Positions 44,270-52,601 are shown, counted from the stretch's first letter. The stretch: DNA of 55,593 bases from Acidobacteriota bacterium (GCA_021778515.1 JAJYCJ010000010.1:1-55593); one strand, 5' to 3'. Translations and numbers: made by a program. Notes: generated by a model from the letters alone, not told the origin.

Positions 44270-44390
44270 GGTCTGTTCGGCGGGCAGGGCGCGGCGCCAC
44301 GGCGATTCGGGGTGGCCCATGCCAGACTGCGGAGCGACTGTGCGGGACTGCGGAGCGGCCTTGCGGGACTCCGGACATAGTTCCCGGCTT

Positions 44391-44420
44391 ACCTCATCAC
44401 CTCATCACCTCATCACCTCC
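44391..44420. repeat. 8-bp microsatellite (ACCTCATC)n
   Basis: Three full copies plus a partial one. The reverse complement of the same unit forms the array at 50817-50870. Confidence 0.8.
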
Positions 44421-44429
44421 AATGCCGAA

Positions 44430-44449
44430 GGCCGGCCTCGCGGCCGGCC
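44430..44449 (-). terminator. Perfect GC hairpin downstream of the minus-strand exported-protein operon
   Basis: GGCCGGCC-TCGC-GGCCGGCC is fully palindromic, ~150 nt beyond the stop at 44599. Read on the minus strand it is followed by TTCGG, so the T tract is poor. Confidence 0.4.
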
Positions 44450-44598
44450 CTCTCGTTCCCGTCATCCACAGGCCTCCCCTGCGAAGGCTCGCCCGAAGGG
44501 ATCTCAATCGCCGATCCTGCACGACCTCCGCCTGAGATCCCTCCCAAGCGTCGCTTCGAAGCGGCCCCTCGGGATGGCGCTTCGCGCCGGCGCCGGCG

Positions 44599-45903
44599 TT
44601 ACGGCTCCGTCCTTCGCACCACCTTCACGGGCTGGGTCCACCACTCGGTGCCGTCCATGTCCGTCGCCTTCACCTTCAGGAAGACCTTCCTCTTGCCGAT
44701 CTCCTTCGGGAAGGGGAAGCTCGCCGTGTAGACGTGGCTGTCACCCATGGGCGAGGTGAGCGTGCCGTTGATCGGCACGTACGGCCCCCCCACCAGCTTC
44801 GAGGCGTACACCTGGTAGAACCCCAGCCCGCCCTCCGCGTTGCTCCGCCACGTCGCCGTCACCGTCCCCATCGCCAGCTTCGCGTCGAAGCCCGCGAAGA
44901 CACCCGCGGGCGTGGGGCCGACTTGGACGGACGGAGGGCCGATGAAATCAGTTTGCATTGCAAAACCGCCCGTGGGTGGCGTCCAGCCGTCGAAGAGAAG
45001 GGCCGCCGCCAAGAAACTAGCCGTACCAGACGGAATGGGACCTGGAATGGTTACAGTGAGCGAGGTTTGGGTGTCCGTCCCCGAGGTTCCCCAGCTATAG
45101 AAGCCCGTTGTGCCGTTGGTGGCGCTGGCGGCCAAGGTCCAATTGGAGGTGAGATAACCCGAAGGTGCTACGGGGCTAGAGGTGCCACTAGGGTTATGCC
45201 AGTAATATATAGCAATACCACTTACCAAATTGCTCAAGCCCGTCGCGGTGTCATAGTACCCCTTTAGATCGGTGGTCGGGCTACCCGATGCAGTTGTCGC
45301 GGTGATTTGGGGCCAGGACACAGTAATGTTATAAGACCCATCCGAGTTTGTAGCCGAGTTAGTAATAGTGAGGGCTGGGAGAGCGATTGGCGCGCAAACG
45401 TTTTGCCCGTGGCCTGAAGAAGCGCTTCCGTTGATGATATGATCATACATGAAGTTTCCGCTTGAATCTCCGTTTACGCTCATGAGTAGATACTGTGTGT
45501 TCCCGCCATTTGGCACAGAATAAAGGAAGACCGTTCGTCCACAAGGAACCAAATTTATCGTGTCCCAGGCGGAGGGTTGTGGCGCCACGAAGGTGGCGCT
45601 GCCGTAGGCTCCACTGTCCCCCCAAGCAAAGTAAGGGAAAACATTACCTGAGGCCTGTCCAGAGGCGGTAATCATATGTGATGTTGTCATGGTATGGCTA
45701 TTGTCAGAAGCGCCCAACCCGGCTATCCAAAATTTGGTAAGTATGTCAGTGCCGGGGGCGCCATAGGTACAAGTTTGATACCCGTAGGCGTTCTCGATGA
45801 GCGCACTGGGTTGTTGTGCACACTGAGCGAGAACTGTGTGACCCCAGGCGGTCAAGCAGAAGAATGTAACCAGAAGGCCAGGAAAATGTTGCCGTCGCCG
45901 CAT
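44599..45903 (-). CDS. Exported beta-rich protein, paralog of the protein at 47958
   Basis: Encodes 434 aa. The signal peptide runs MRRRQHFPGLLVTFFCLTAW to VLAQ. A ~330-residue beta-rich domain has landmarks TKFWIAGLG, FAWGDSGAYG, VFLYSVPNGGNTQYLLM, DLKGYYD and LLFDGW. A C-terminal FN3-like domain follows (TATWRSNAEGGLGFYQVYAS). The same landmarks occur in order at 47958-49646, so the two are paralogs; that one has extra PKD domains. ATG 45903 has GGGAGG six nt upstream on the minus strand; the track start at 45936 lacks one. GC is near 50-55%, below the surroundings. Function is not recognised; a surface or pilus-like role is speculative. Confidence 0.82.
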   Translation of the reverse strand: MRRRQHFPGLLVTFFCLTAWGHTVLAQCAQQPSALIENAYGYQTCTYGAPGTDILTKFWIAGLGASDNSHTMTTSHMITASGQASGNVFPYFAWGDSGAYGSATFVAPQPSAWDTINLVPCGRTVFLYSVPNGGNTQYLLMSVNGDSSGNFMYDHIINGSASSGHGQNVCAPIALPALTITNSATNSDGSYNITVSWPQITATTASGSPTTDLKGYYDTATGLSNLVSGIAIYYWHNPSGTSSPVAPSGYLTSNWTLAASATNGTTGFYSWGTSGTDTQTSLTVTIPGPIPSGTASFLAAALLFDGWTPPTGGFAMQTDFIGPPSVQVGPTPAGVFAGFDAKLAMGTVTATWRSNAEGGLGFYQVYASKLVGGPYVPINGTLTSPMGDSHVYTASFPFPKEIGKRKVFLKVKATDMDGTEWWTQPVKVVRRTEP

Positions 45904-45914
45904 CTTAACCTCCC

Positions 45915-46502
45915 TCAATAGTGAGCCGGCTGCCAAGTTGAGGCGGTGCTTACATTGATAATCAAGGCTTCTCCCGGAGTGATATTGAAATTGATCCCCC
46001 TGACGCCATTCCAGGCTTGATAGCTTCCGCTAGCGTTGTCCCATCGCTTAACGGCAGCGCAATTGGGAACTTGGTTAAAAAGATCGGAGGCGGTGGCAGC
46101 CGTTATGTTGTATGGGATAGAGACAATATTAGCCCATCCGGCTGTGAGAGGTTGCTGAAACGCTGGATCATGCGAGCCAACGACTATCCAGGTTGAGTTT
46201 GTACTGACATTTATAATATAGCCTTCTCCTTCCACCACAGGAAAATCGTTCCCCCTTACTCCGTTCCAAGCTTGATATGACCCGGTAGAATTGTCCCATC
46301 GTTTAACGGCGGCGCAGTTGGGAATATCGTTAAAAAGAGAAGCGGCATTGGTATAGGAATTGAAGTAGGGAAGGGAAACATAATTCGCCCAACCGGCCGT
46401 AAGTGGTATCGCAATTTTGAACCCCATATTGCTGCCCACGGCAACGGTGCTGATGAGGATCATGCTAGCCGCGGCAAGCGCTAAGATGCCTTTTGTCTTC
46501 AT
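45915..46502 (-). CDS. Exported protein with two tandem ~85-residue repeats
   Basis: Encodes 195 aa. The signal sequence MKTKGILALAAASMILISTVAVGS is followed by two copies of one domain. Copy 1 begins PLTAGWANYVSLPYFNSYTN and copy 2 PLTAGWANIVSIPYNITAAT. Both contain NCAAVKRWDN.(S/T)GSYQAWNGVRG and a GE..IINVST strand. ATG 46502 has AGGAGGT upstream. The stop is 11 nt before the next start, so it forms an operon with the 45903 gene. No catalytic residues stand out; a binding or structural role is likely. The family is seen in secreted proteins of related bacteria as far as I can recall, but has no function I can name. Confidence 0.8.
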   Translation of the reverse strand: MKTKGILALAAASMILISTVAVGSNMGFKIAIPLTAGWANYVSLPYFNSYTNAASLFNDIPNCAAVKRWDNSTGSYQAWNGVRGNDFPVVEGEGYIINVSTNSTWIVVGSHDPAFQQPLTAGWANIVSIPYNITAATASDLFNQVPNCAAVKRWDNASGSYQAWNGVRGINFNITPGEALIINVSTASTWQPAHY

Positions 46503-46669
46503 ACGCAACCTCCTGCAACTAATGAAGACTGTCATCCGCTTGACCTCTCCAAGTTACCACCGATCTGTTTCTTCGCCGATGTCCTCTCGTGCAGGAAACC
46601 TTTGACCTCTTCGACCACCAGTCTTCGGCCACAAGCCCCTGCGTTTTCGACAGCTTTTCAGCTTCCTCC

Positions 46670-47134
46670 TCAAAGGTCTTGTTGTCCCAACTCATAGCGG
46701 ATAGAGGCCAACAGGGCTTGCGTCAATTCTTCAGCTTCTTGGAGGGCAAGGTCAGGGGTCGAGCCCTCAAAGTGAAGGCGGGCTGTGCTGGGGGGGGGGT
46801 GGACTACAGTCACAACCCTACGCTCTTCGCTTCTCATGGAGGCCAATAGCCTCGTCGTCAGCTCTTTAGCTTCTTGGAGGGCAAGGTCAGGGGTCGAGCC
46901 AGTGAACTCAAGGCTTGCTTTGACGGGAAGACGCCCCCTCGACTCCGAGAACAGCGGTATGACTTGCAAGGTACTTCCGTTTGCCGCCACTTCCGATCGA
47001 ATGCCCCCCTGGCGGTATAATGTGAGGTATACGACCACGGTCCTATTCTCCTTGTAGGGTCTGGCAGCCCCCGCTGGGAGGCTTGGCCGCCGTAACTCCC
47101 CTTGATCCACCTTGAAAGCTCCTTCAGACTCCAA
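46670..47134 (-). CDS. Hypothetical protein with internal duplication and poly-G tract
   Basis: Encodes about 154 aa if read from TTG 47134. It contains the duplicated segment EFTGSTPDLALQEAKELTTRLL / HFEGSTPDLALQEAEELTQALL, mirrored at DNA level by an exact repeat (TTCTTGGAGGGCAAGGTCAG at ~46737 and ~46870). A run of ten G on the plus strand (46790-46799) lies between the two copies, so the frame could slip. It overlaps the 47124 gene by 11 nt. The product looks helical with an N-terminal beta part; I do not recognise it. The start codon and whether it is intact are uncertain. Confidence 0.5.
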   Translation of the reverse strand: MESEGAFKVDQGELRRPSLPAGAARPYKENRTVVVYLTLYRQGGIRSEVAANGSTLQVIPLFSESRGRLPVKASLEFTGSTPDLALQEAKELTTRLLASMRSEERRVVTVVHPPPSTARLHFEGSTPDLALQEAEELTQALLASIRYELGQQDL

Positions 47135-47678
47135 TTTTCGGTTCCACTCTGTAGAAAAGGAGGGAAGCGGAACTGGCTTCGCTGTCCGTCCAGTGGTTTC
47201 CCTTCACGATGCCGGCGATATTGCACTGGTCGAAGCGCGGCGAGGTGCACCGGTAGATGACGTATTCGCGGTCGGGTGCGCCCTTCCATTGGAGCTCGAT
47301 GCCCCCGTCTTTCTTCGCCAGCGAAATGTCCGGCGCGGGCCCCTCAGGTGTGGTACGCGAGGGGGAGGTTCGAGCGCTGGGCTTGGCGACTCCTATTGGA
47401 TGGGGCGATAAGGAGAGGGTGCGGGAAGGCGGGGCCACCGTCTGAGTGGGGAGTGGCGCCGACGCTTTCGATGCCATCCGGTGCGGGGCCACCTGCTGGT
47501 CCAAGCGGGGGACAAGAAGGCTCCCGGCGGCGAGCAGCAGGAGAGCCGCCCCGGCCCAGGTGGTGATTTTCACGGCTCGCGCTCTGCGCAAAGCTCGGTG
47601 GCGCACGGCGCCGAGAGCGGCCTCGGCGCGCCGGGTCATCTCGTCCTCTTGGAAATCTCCAGGAAGCCACTCGTCCAT
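47124..47678 (-). CDS. Single-pass membrane protein, anti-sigma/FecR-like layout with FN3-like outer part
   Basis: Encodes 184 aa. A ~45-residue cytoplasmic N-terminus (MDEWLPGDFQEDEMTRRAEA) is followed by one TM helix (ITTWAGAALLLLAAGSLLV). Then come a Pro/Ser-rich linker and a C-terminal FN3-like strand set (ISLAKKDGGIELQWKG, EYVIYRCTSP). ATG 47678 has GGAGG on the minus strand. The layout resembles membrane anti-sigma or regulatory proteins, but no sigma factor gene is adjacent. It is divergent from the 47958 gene, sharing a ~280-nt intergenic region. A regulatory role for this cluster is inference. Confidence 0.72.
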   Translation of the reverse strand: MDEWLPGDFQEDEMTRRAEAALGAVRHRALRRARAVKITTWAGAALLLLAAGSLLVPRLDQQVAPHRMASKASAPLPTQTVAPPSRTLSLSPHPIGVAKPSARTSPSRTTPEGPAPDISLAKKDGGIELQWKGAPDREYVIYRCTSPRFDQCNIAGIVKGNHWTDSEASSASLLFYRVEPKIGV

Positions 47679-47764
47679 GACCGCCTCCAACTCTCTATAC
47701 CTCCGTGCCGCCCCCCCTGTTCAATGGGCGGGTGGGGCCTCCGTCTCAGGGCAAGAAAGAAATC

Positions 47765-47780
47765 ATCTCAAAGCTGAGAT
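47765..47780. promoter_or_regulatory. Inverted repeat in the divergent intergenic region
   Basis: ATCTCA-AAGC-TGAGAT between the 47678 and 47958 genes. It could be an operator or a small hairpin; no regulator is identified. Confidence 0.35.
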
Positions 47781-47881
47781 AAACGGGGGGCGTCCGCTTT
47801 ATCAGATTTGGCCGCAAGAGAGGGCCCAAAGCCTTTCCGCACGGTATGTTTAGGCGGCATGGCCGGATTCCGGGGACGCCT

Positions 47882-47897
47882 TGGCACGGCCTCTGCA
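47882..47897 (+). promoter_or_regulatory. Sigma-54 promoter (-24/-12) for the 47958 gene
   Basis: TGGCACGGCCTCTGCA matches TGGCACG-N4-TTGCA with a single mismatch and has exact GG-N10-GC spacing. It ends 60 nt before the ATG. Confidence 0.65.
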
Positions 47898-47957
47898 ATG
47901 AGGAGGGTGGATCTCGAAGAACCTTCGAGGCTGGGACGGATAAAGGAGGCCCTGACC

Positions 47958-49646
47958 ATGAAACGGACAATCCAAACCCTGACGATGATCGGAATCTTCC
48001 TGGCTGCTTTTCTCATCCCCGCCTCAACGTGGGCTGGTTGCGGCACGAGCATGATCATTCTGAATTCGGCGACGGGCGGCCAGATGAACGTCGTGGGCAC
48101 CCTGGACGACGGCACGGGAACTGGCACGATCATGACCAAGTTCTGGCTCCAGGGCCAGAGTGCCCAGCACAACAGCGGTGCGCTCCAGACCATCTATCAG
48201 GTGCAAGACTGGAGCGCGAACAGCTACTACGTTTGGTCAGACTGGGGCGACGCGGCCGTGGTGGGCGACTGCCCGCCCTCCAGCGGAGCGACGATCTTCC
48301 TCTACTCCATCGCCAATGGCGGCAATGCCCAGTACATTCTCCTCAGGGCCGGCTATTCCAGCGCCTATGCTGGCTGGGACTTCGACGCGATCACGAACGG
48401 TAACGGGACGCTGGGGGCGAACACCGAGTCCCCTCTGCCCATCCCCGCGCTGACGCTGGTGTCGCAGACGACGGTCGGGGGGATGACCAATCTGAACCTG
48501 ACGTGGACGCCGATCGCGAACCTGAAGGGCTTCTACGACGTGGACCCGGGGACGAACCTGATCACGGGCGTGGCGGTGCGCTACTTTCAGGGCAACGCGG
48601 CGCCGACCTCTTATAAGACGGCAAACTGGCCGGTGGCGGGCGTGGTGAGCTTCGGCGCTGCCGGGAGCGACCCGGGGCACGCGGCGGTGCAGGTGCCCGA
48701 GACGCCGAGCGGCATGGTGACCTACGTGGCGCTGTCGGTCCTCTTCGACGGCGGGGCGCCGGGCGGCTTCACCGAGACGGCCTTCGTGGGCGCGCCGACG
48801 CTGGTGGGCGGTTCGGCTCCTCCGGCGTGCCAGGTGACCTGCTCGGCCACCGGGCCCTCTTCGGTCCTGCTGGGCGACGCGGCCCAGTTCTCCTCCACGG
48901 TCTCCGCGACGAACTGCGCCACCGGGACGCCCGCCTTCGCCTGGAGCTTCGGCGACGGCTCCACCTCCACCGAGCAGAACCCCTCCCACACCTACGCCCA
49001 GACGGGCTCCTACGCCTGGAGCGTGGTCGTGACTCAGGACGGCGAGAGCTGCTCCAGCTCGGGCACGACGGCGGTGACGGTGCCCCCCTGCACGGTGACC
49101 AGCTCGGCCAGCGTGCCGGCGAGCGCCGTGGCGGGGACGGCGGTTGCCTTCTCGGCCTCGGTGGCGGCGAGCTACTGCTCGGGGACGCCGAGCTACGCCT
49201 GGACCTTCGGCGACGGCGGCACGGCCTCCATCCAGAACCCCTCCCACACCTACGCCAGCGCCGGCACCTACGCCTGGAGCGTGACCGCCACGGTGGGCGG
49301 ACAGTCCTCCACGAGCTCGGGCACCATCACCGTGACCGCGCCCCCTCCCCCGCCGGTCTCCATCTCCTTCGCCTCCATCACGGCCAGCGCCTATAAGAGG
49401 TCCGTGACTGTGACCTGGACCATGAGCGCCGAGGTGGGCGTCAGCTCCTACCAGGTGCAGGCGAGCAGCAGCGCCGGCGGCCCCTTCAGCGCCGTGTCCC
49501 CCGCGATCAACCCCGGCGGCGGCAGCTACAGCTACACGATCCAGAACACGAAGATGACCTATTTCAGGGTGGCCGCTCTGGGCACCGACGGCAGCACCGT
49601 CACCAGCTCCGTGGTGAGCACCCTCAAGACCGGAATACGCAAGTAA
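47958..49646 (+). CDS. Exported beta-rich protein with two PKD domains and C-terminal FN3-like domain
   Basis: Encodes 562 aa. The signal peptide (MKRTIQTLTMIGIFLAAFLIPASTWAG) is followed by a ~270-residue domain homologous to the 44599 protein (TKFWLQGQS, WSDWGDAAVV, IFLYSIANGGNAQYILL, NLKGFYDVDPGTNLITGVAV, VLFDGGAPGGF). Two Cys-bearing PKD domains follow (AWSFGDGSTSTEQNPSHTYA, YAWTFGDGGTASIQNPSHTY) and an FN3-like end (VSSYQVQASSSAGGPFS). ATG 47958 has AAAGGAGG. The PKD domains resemble the first PKD of the giant protein at 9010. A sigma-54 promoter and a strong terminator make it monocistronic. Function is unknown; surface display or matrix is a guess. Confidence 0.85.
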   Translation: MKRTIQTLTMIGIFLAAFLIPASTWAGCGTSMIILNSATGGQMNVVGTLDDGTGTGTIMTKFWLQGQSAQHNSGALQTIYQVQDWSANSYYVWSDWGDAAVVGDCPPSSGATIFLYSIANGGNAQYILLRAGYSSAYAGWDFDAITNGNGTLGANTESPLPIPALTLVSQTTVGGMTNLNLTWTPIANLKGFYDVDPGTNLITGVAVRYFQGNAAPTSYKTANWPVAGVVSFGAAGSDPGHAAVQVPETPSGMVTYVALSVLFDGGAPGGFTETAFVGAPTLVGGSAPPACQVTCSATGPSSVLLGDAAQFSSTVSATNCATGTPAFAWSFGDGSTSTEQNPSHTYAQTGSYAWSVVVTQDGESCSSSGTTAVTVPPCTVTSSASVPASAVAGTAVAFSASVAASYCSGTPSYAWTFGDGGTASIQNPSHTYASAGTYAWSVTATVGGQSSTSSGTITVTAPPPPPVSISFASITASAYKRSVTVTWTMSAEVGVSSYQVQASSSAGGPFSAVSPAINPGGGSYSYTIQNTKMTYFRVAALGTDGSTVTSSVVSTLKTGIRK

Positions 49647-49718
49647 GCCAAGCAACCCATGAGGGGTTAGGGCAAGAAAACACCCTCATGCATCGGATTA
49701 GGGCCTCCATTCCTTCAG

Positions 49719-49747
49719 GGCCGGCGAAAGCCGGCCTTCTTTCTTTT
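49719..49747 (+). terminator. Strong intrinsic terminator
   Basis: GGCCGGC-GAAA-GCCGGCC followed by TTCTTTCTTTT. GNRA loop, perfect stem, good T tract, 73 nt after the stop at 49646. Confidence 0.9.
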
Positions 49748-49894
49748 GGGGGGAGAGGAGAAGGGGATGTCCACAGAGGCACAGAGGCACGGAGGCCAGA
49801 AGAATGGGGATTGGGGATTTGGAAAGACGCCGGGGGGCAAGGAGCGAAACTCGGTGGGTGGGCCTTCTTCCGAGGGGAAAAAGCCGTGCGATCA

Positions 49895-50100
49895 GGCCGG
49901 GGCGCCATGTCCTCCCGGGAGTAAGGTGCACAGACGCTCCCGCGCGCCATGTTCCCCCGGGAGTAAGGTGCACAAGTCGTCCGGCGCACCCTGTTCCCCC
50001 GGGAGTAAGGCGCACAAGTCGTCCGGCGCACCCTGTTCCCCCGGGAGTAAGGTGCACAAGTCCTCCCGCGCACCATGTTCCCGTGGGAGTAAGCCGAGCG
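49895..50100. repeat. 42-bp tandem minisatellite, about five copies
   Basis: GGGAGTAAGG-type landmarks lie at 49917, 49959, 50001, 50043 and 50085, exactly 42 bp apart. Degenerate copies extend at each end. The unit is roughly GGCGCACCCTGTTCCCCCGG plus GAGTAAGGTGCACAAGTCGTCC. Being a multiple of three, it keeps several frames open; the resulting ORFs (for example 49746-50234) have no start signals. No spacers, so not CRISPR. Confidence 0.88.
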
Positions 50101-50181
50101 GTCGCGATGGCGCGCCATTGTCCAGGCGGAACAGGCCGGCCGCCTCGTTGCGCCTCCCGTGTCGCGTCTGGCGTCTCGCTG

Positions 50182-50667
50182 CTACGGCCGTGTACCGGCG
50201 CTGGGGGTGGCGGGCGCGCTGGCAACGTGGCTGACGCCGATGCCCTCCTCGAAGACGAGGCGCCCGCCGTAGAAGGCGGTGACGGCCACGAGGACGGCCA
50301 CGGCGAGGGCGAGGACGGCGATCGTCCAGAGGCTCTGGCCCTCGTACTCCTTCCTGATGAGGGCGATGCCGGAAAGGATCCCCAGGGCGATGAGGGCGGC
50401 CATGGAGTAGAGGCCGAGGTCCTCGTGGCGGTCCAGCAGGGCCGGGGCGCGCATGAACTGGGCCTGGTCCTCCATCACCGAGCGGGCCACCTCGCCCGTG
50501 ATGTAGGTGGGGATGGAGAGAACGGCCGCCAGGCAGAGGACGATGAGCCCGGCGCGGACGGTGAGGGGCTGGCGGCGCAGGGTGCCCCAGCCCAGGAGGC
50601 CCGTGCCCACGAGGCTGAGGGCGACGGGGAAGTGGACGAACATGGGGTGGAGGTAGGCGAGGTTCAT
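50182..50667 (-). CDS. DUF2231-type four-helix membrane protein
   Basis: Encodes 161 aa with four hydrophobic segments. The family mark is LHPMFVHFPVALSLVGTGLL at the start, then GEVARSVMEDQAQF and LDRHEDLGLYSMAAL. Such proteins are proposed heme- or redox-linked inner-membrane proteins; the function is not established. ATG 50667 is used because the upstream part of the 345-aa track ORF reads through the MITE and other repeats. The ribosome site is weak. Confidence 0.83.
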   Translation of the reverse strand: MNLAYLHPMFVHFPVALSLVGTGLLGWGTLRRQPLTVRAGLIVLCLAAVLSIPTYITGEVARSVMEDQAQFMRAPALLDRHEDLGLYSMAALIALGILSGIALIRKEYEGQSLWTIAVLALAVAVLVAVTAFYGGRLVFEEGIGVSHVASAPATPSAGTRP

Positions 50668-50721
50668 GAGCGTATTGAAGCACAACGGAACGGAAAGCGG
50701 AATTCGGAAGGCGAAAAGAAG

Positions 50722-50872
50722 ATCACCACAGAGGCACAGAGGCACAGAGAAATGTGCGGTTGGGGAAGAGGCGGGAAGTAGGAGCGCTCTCCAGAGCGCG
50801 AACGGGGGATGCGGTGAGGAGGTGATGAGGTTAGGAGGTGATGAGGTGATGAGGTGATGAGGTGATGAGGGC
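50722..50872. repeat. CACAGAG array, GGAGCGCTCTCCAGAGCGC and (GAGGTGAT)n microsatellite
   Basis: CACCACAGAGGCACAGAGGC at about 50724-50743, GTAGGAGCGCTCTCCAGAGC at about 50778, and six to seven copies of the 8-bp unit GAGGTGAT at 50817-50870. No gene in 50668-51410. Confidence 0.78.
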
Positions 50873-50907
50873 GAGGGGAGGCCTTCGAAGGGGTAGGAGA
50901 TAGAAAG

Positions 50908-51233
50908 CCCAAATCCCGCGATTGGACATTGGAGCGGCTCCGAAAGGCTCATGGATGGTAGTTTCCGTGGAAGGCGATCTTCACCCGCCAAGGGATTTGG
51001 GTTGCCTCCGACCCCGGACTTGATCCGAGGGAGGAAGCCCCGAGGGTGGGGTGGGGCCCCAGCGGGCTTTGCCCGTGGGGCGGGGCCCCGGAGGGCAACG
51101 CGACGATTCGTCAGGCTTGGCCTGCGAATCGGAGAGAGAAGCCCTTGGCCCTCCCCGTCCAAGAGACAATGTCTCCCCCCCGTGAACCTTAACCATAGCC
51201 GAAGCCACCCGCATTTCAATCGCGGGATTTGGG
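50908..51233. mobile_element. MITE-like element, copy 3 (326 bp)
   Basis: It has the best-preserved ends: CCCAAATCCCGCGATTGGA and TTTCAATCGCGGGATTTGGG. The left flank is GAAAG and the right flank reads AAAG directly after the terminal GGG, consistent with a 5-bp duplication GAAAG that lost one G. Its interior matches copy 1 closely. It lies in the gap between the DUF2231 gene and queA. The following 51240-51300 holds imperfect GGTTGAAGG-type repeats. Confidence 0.88.
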
Positions 51234-51410
51234 AAAGAGATAGTTGCAGGTTGCGGGTTGAAGGTTTCAGGTCGCGGGTTGAATGGAGGTTGAAGGTGAG
51301 CTGTCGTGGGAGCGGCCTGCGGGGGGCGATCTGGTCTCCGCGGCGAGACGCGGGGAGCGCTTTTCTCCCTGGTCCCCTGGTCTTCTAGTCACCCACAATC
51401 GGTCCCCGGC

Positions 51411-52445
51411 TCACGCCCTTCCCCACACGAGCATGGCGTCGCCGTAAGAGTAGAAGCGGTAACCGCGGGCCACGGCTTCGGCGTAGGCGGCCAGGGTGCG
51501 CTCGCGGCCGGCGAGGGCGGAGACGAGCATGATGAGGGTGGAGCCGGGGAGGTGGAAATTGGTGACGAGGCCGGTCACGGCGCGGAATTCGAAGCCGGGG
51601 CGGATGAAGAGGTCGGTCTCGAACTCGCCGGCCTCAAAGCGCGGGAAGCGGCGGAGCTGGTCCTCCAGGGTGCGCGTGACGGTGGTGCCCACGGCTACGA
51701 TGCGGCGGCCGGCCGACAGGGCGCGGTTGAGGGCGGCGGCCGTCTCCGCGCCGAGGGCGTAGGGCTCGAAGTCCATGCGGTGGTCCACCACGCGCTCCGC
51801 GGTGACCGGCTTGAAGGTGCCGGGGCCCACGTCCAGGCGGATGGAGGCCAGCTCGACCCCCCGCGTCCGCAGGGCCGCGAGCACGCGCGGGGTGAAGTGC
51901 AGGCCGGCGGTGGGGGCGGCCACGGACCGGCCCTCGCGGGCGTAGACGGTCTGGTAGCGGCGCGCGTCCCGCCGGTCGTCCTCGCGGGCGATGTAGGGCG
52001 GAAGGGGCACGTGGCCGAAGCGGCGCAGGAGCTGCTCCATGGTGGCGCCCACGGCCCTGACCAGGCGGCGCCCCTCGCCCAGGCGGTCCACCAGCTCGAT
52101 CCCGCGGCCCTTCTCGTCGAAGAGAATCGTGTCGCCCGGCCTGAGCCGCTTGCCGGGTTTCACCATGGCCTCCCATTCCCCCGGTTGCGAGGCCGGACGC
52201 AGGAGGAAGACCTCGGCGCGGCCGCCCCCCCTGCGATTCCCCAGGAGGCGGGCCCGCACCACGCGGCTGTGGTTCACGACGAGCAGGTCACCGGGCGCCA
52301 GAAGGTCCGGCAGTTCGCGGAAGCCGCGGTGGAGGAAGGGGCCTTCCGGAGGCAGAACGAGCAGGCGCGAGGCGTCCCGGGGCTTGGCCGGGACCTGGGC
52401 GATGCGCTCGGGGGGCAGGTCGTAGTGGAAGTCGCGCAGGTCCAT
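51411..52445 (-). CDS. queA: S-adenosylmethionine:tRNA ribosyltransferase-isomerase
   Basis: Encodes 344 aa, the normal length. It transfers and isomerises the ribose of SAM onto preQ1 in tRNA to make epoxyqueuosine. Family marks are DFHYDLPPERIAQVPAKPRDASRLLVL at the N-terminus, LLVVNHSRVVRARLLG, SVAAPTAGLHFTPRVL and NFHLPGSTLIMLVSALAG near the end. It is not followed by tgt in this window. Confidence 0.97.
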   Translation of the reverse strand: MDLRDFHYDLPPERIAQVPAKPRDASRLLVLPPEGPFLHRGFRELPDLLAPGDLLVVNHSRVVRARLLGNRRGGGRAEVFLLRPASQPGEWEAMVKPGKRLRPGDTILFDEKGRGIELVDRLGEGRRLVRAVGATMEQLLRRFGHVPLPPYIAREDDRRDARRYQTVYAREGRSVAAPTAGLHFTPRVLAALRTRGVELASIRLDVGPGTFKPVTAERVVDHRMDFEPYALGAETAAALNRALSAGRRIVAVGTTVTRTLEDQLRRFPRFEAGEFETDLFIRPGFEFRAVTGLVTNFHLPGSTLIMLVSALAGRERTLAAYAEAVARGYRFYSYGDAMLVWGRA

Positions 52446-52497
52446 AGAGGGAGAGGATAAAGGGAAACGGCGCCGACGGGAAGGGGGGGAGCTAGGG

Positions 52498-52548
52498 GTG
52501 GGAAGTGAGGAGTGGGAAGTGAGGAGTGAGAAGTTAAGAGTTAAGTGT
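52498..52548. repeat. 14-bp tandem repeat
   Basis: GTGGGAAGTGAGGA twice, then a diverged GTGAGAAGTTAAGA and a partial copy. It lies in the 156-nt gap between queA and the CCA-adding enzyme gene. Confidence 0.7.
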
Positions 52549-52601
52549 AAAGGTGACGGGTGGAGGTGTCTCCCATCTCCCGTCTCCGGTCTCCCGACCC
52601 G

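Noticed and set aside
47755-47880. Possible GEMM (cyclic dinucleotide) riboswitch
   Set aside because: CCCAAAGCC and TAGGCGGCATGGCCGG faintly resemble the conserved boxes. However, the GGCAAACC/CGCAAAGCC core does not match and the sigma-54 promoter lies downstream of it.
49895-50100. Possible CRISPR array
   Set aside because: Units are contiguous with no unique spacers and there are no cas genes.
49746-50234. 162-aa ORF with 14-residue repeats (GAPCSPGSKVHKSS)
   Set aside because: The repeat is simply the translated 42-bp minisatellite; several frames on both strands are equally open and no start signal is present.
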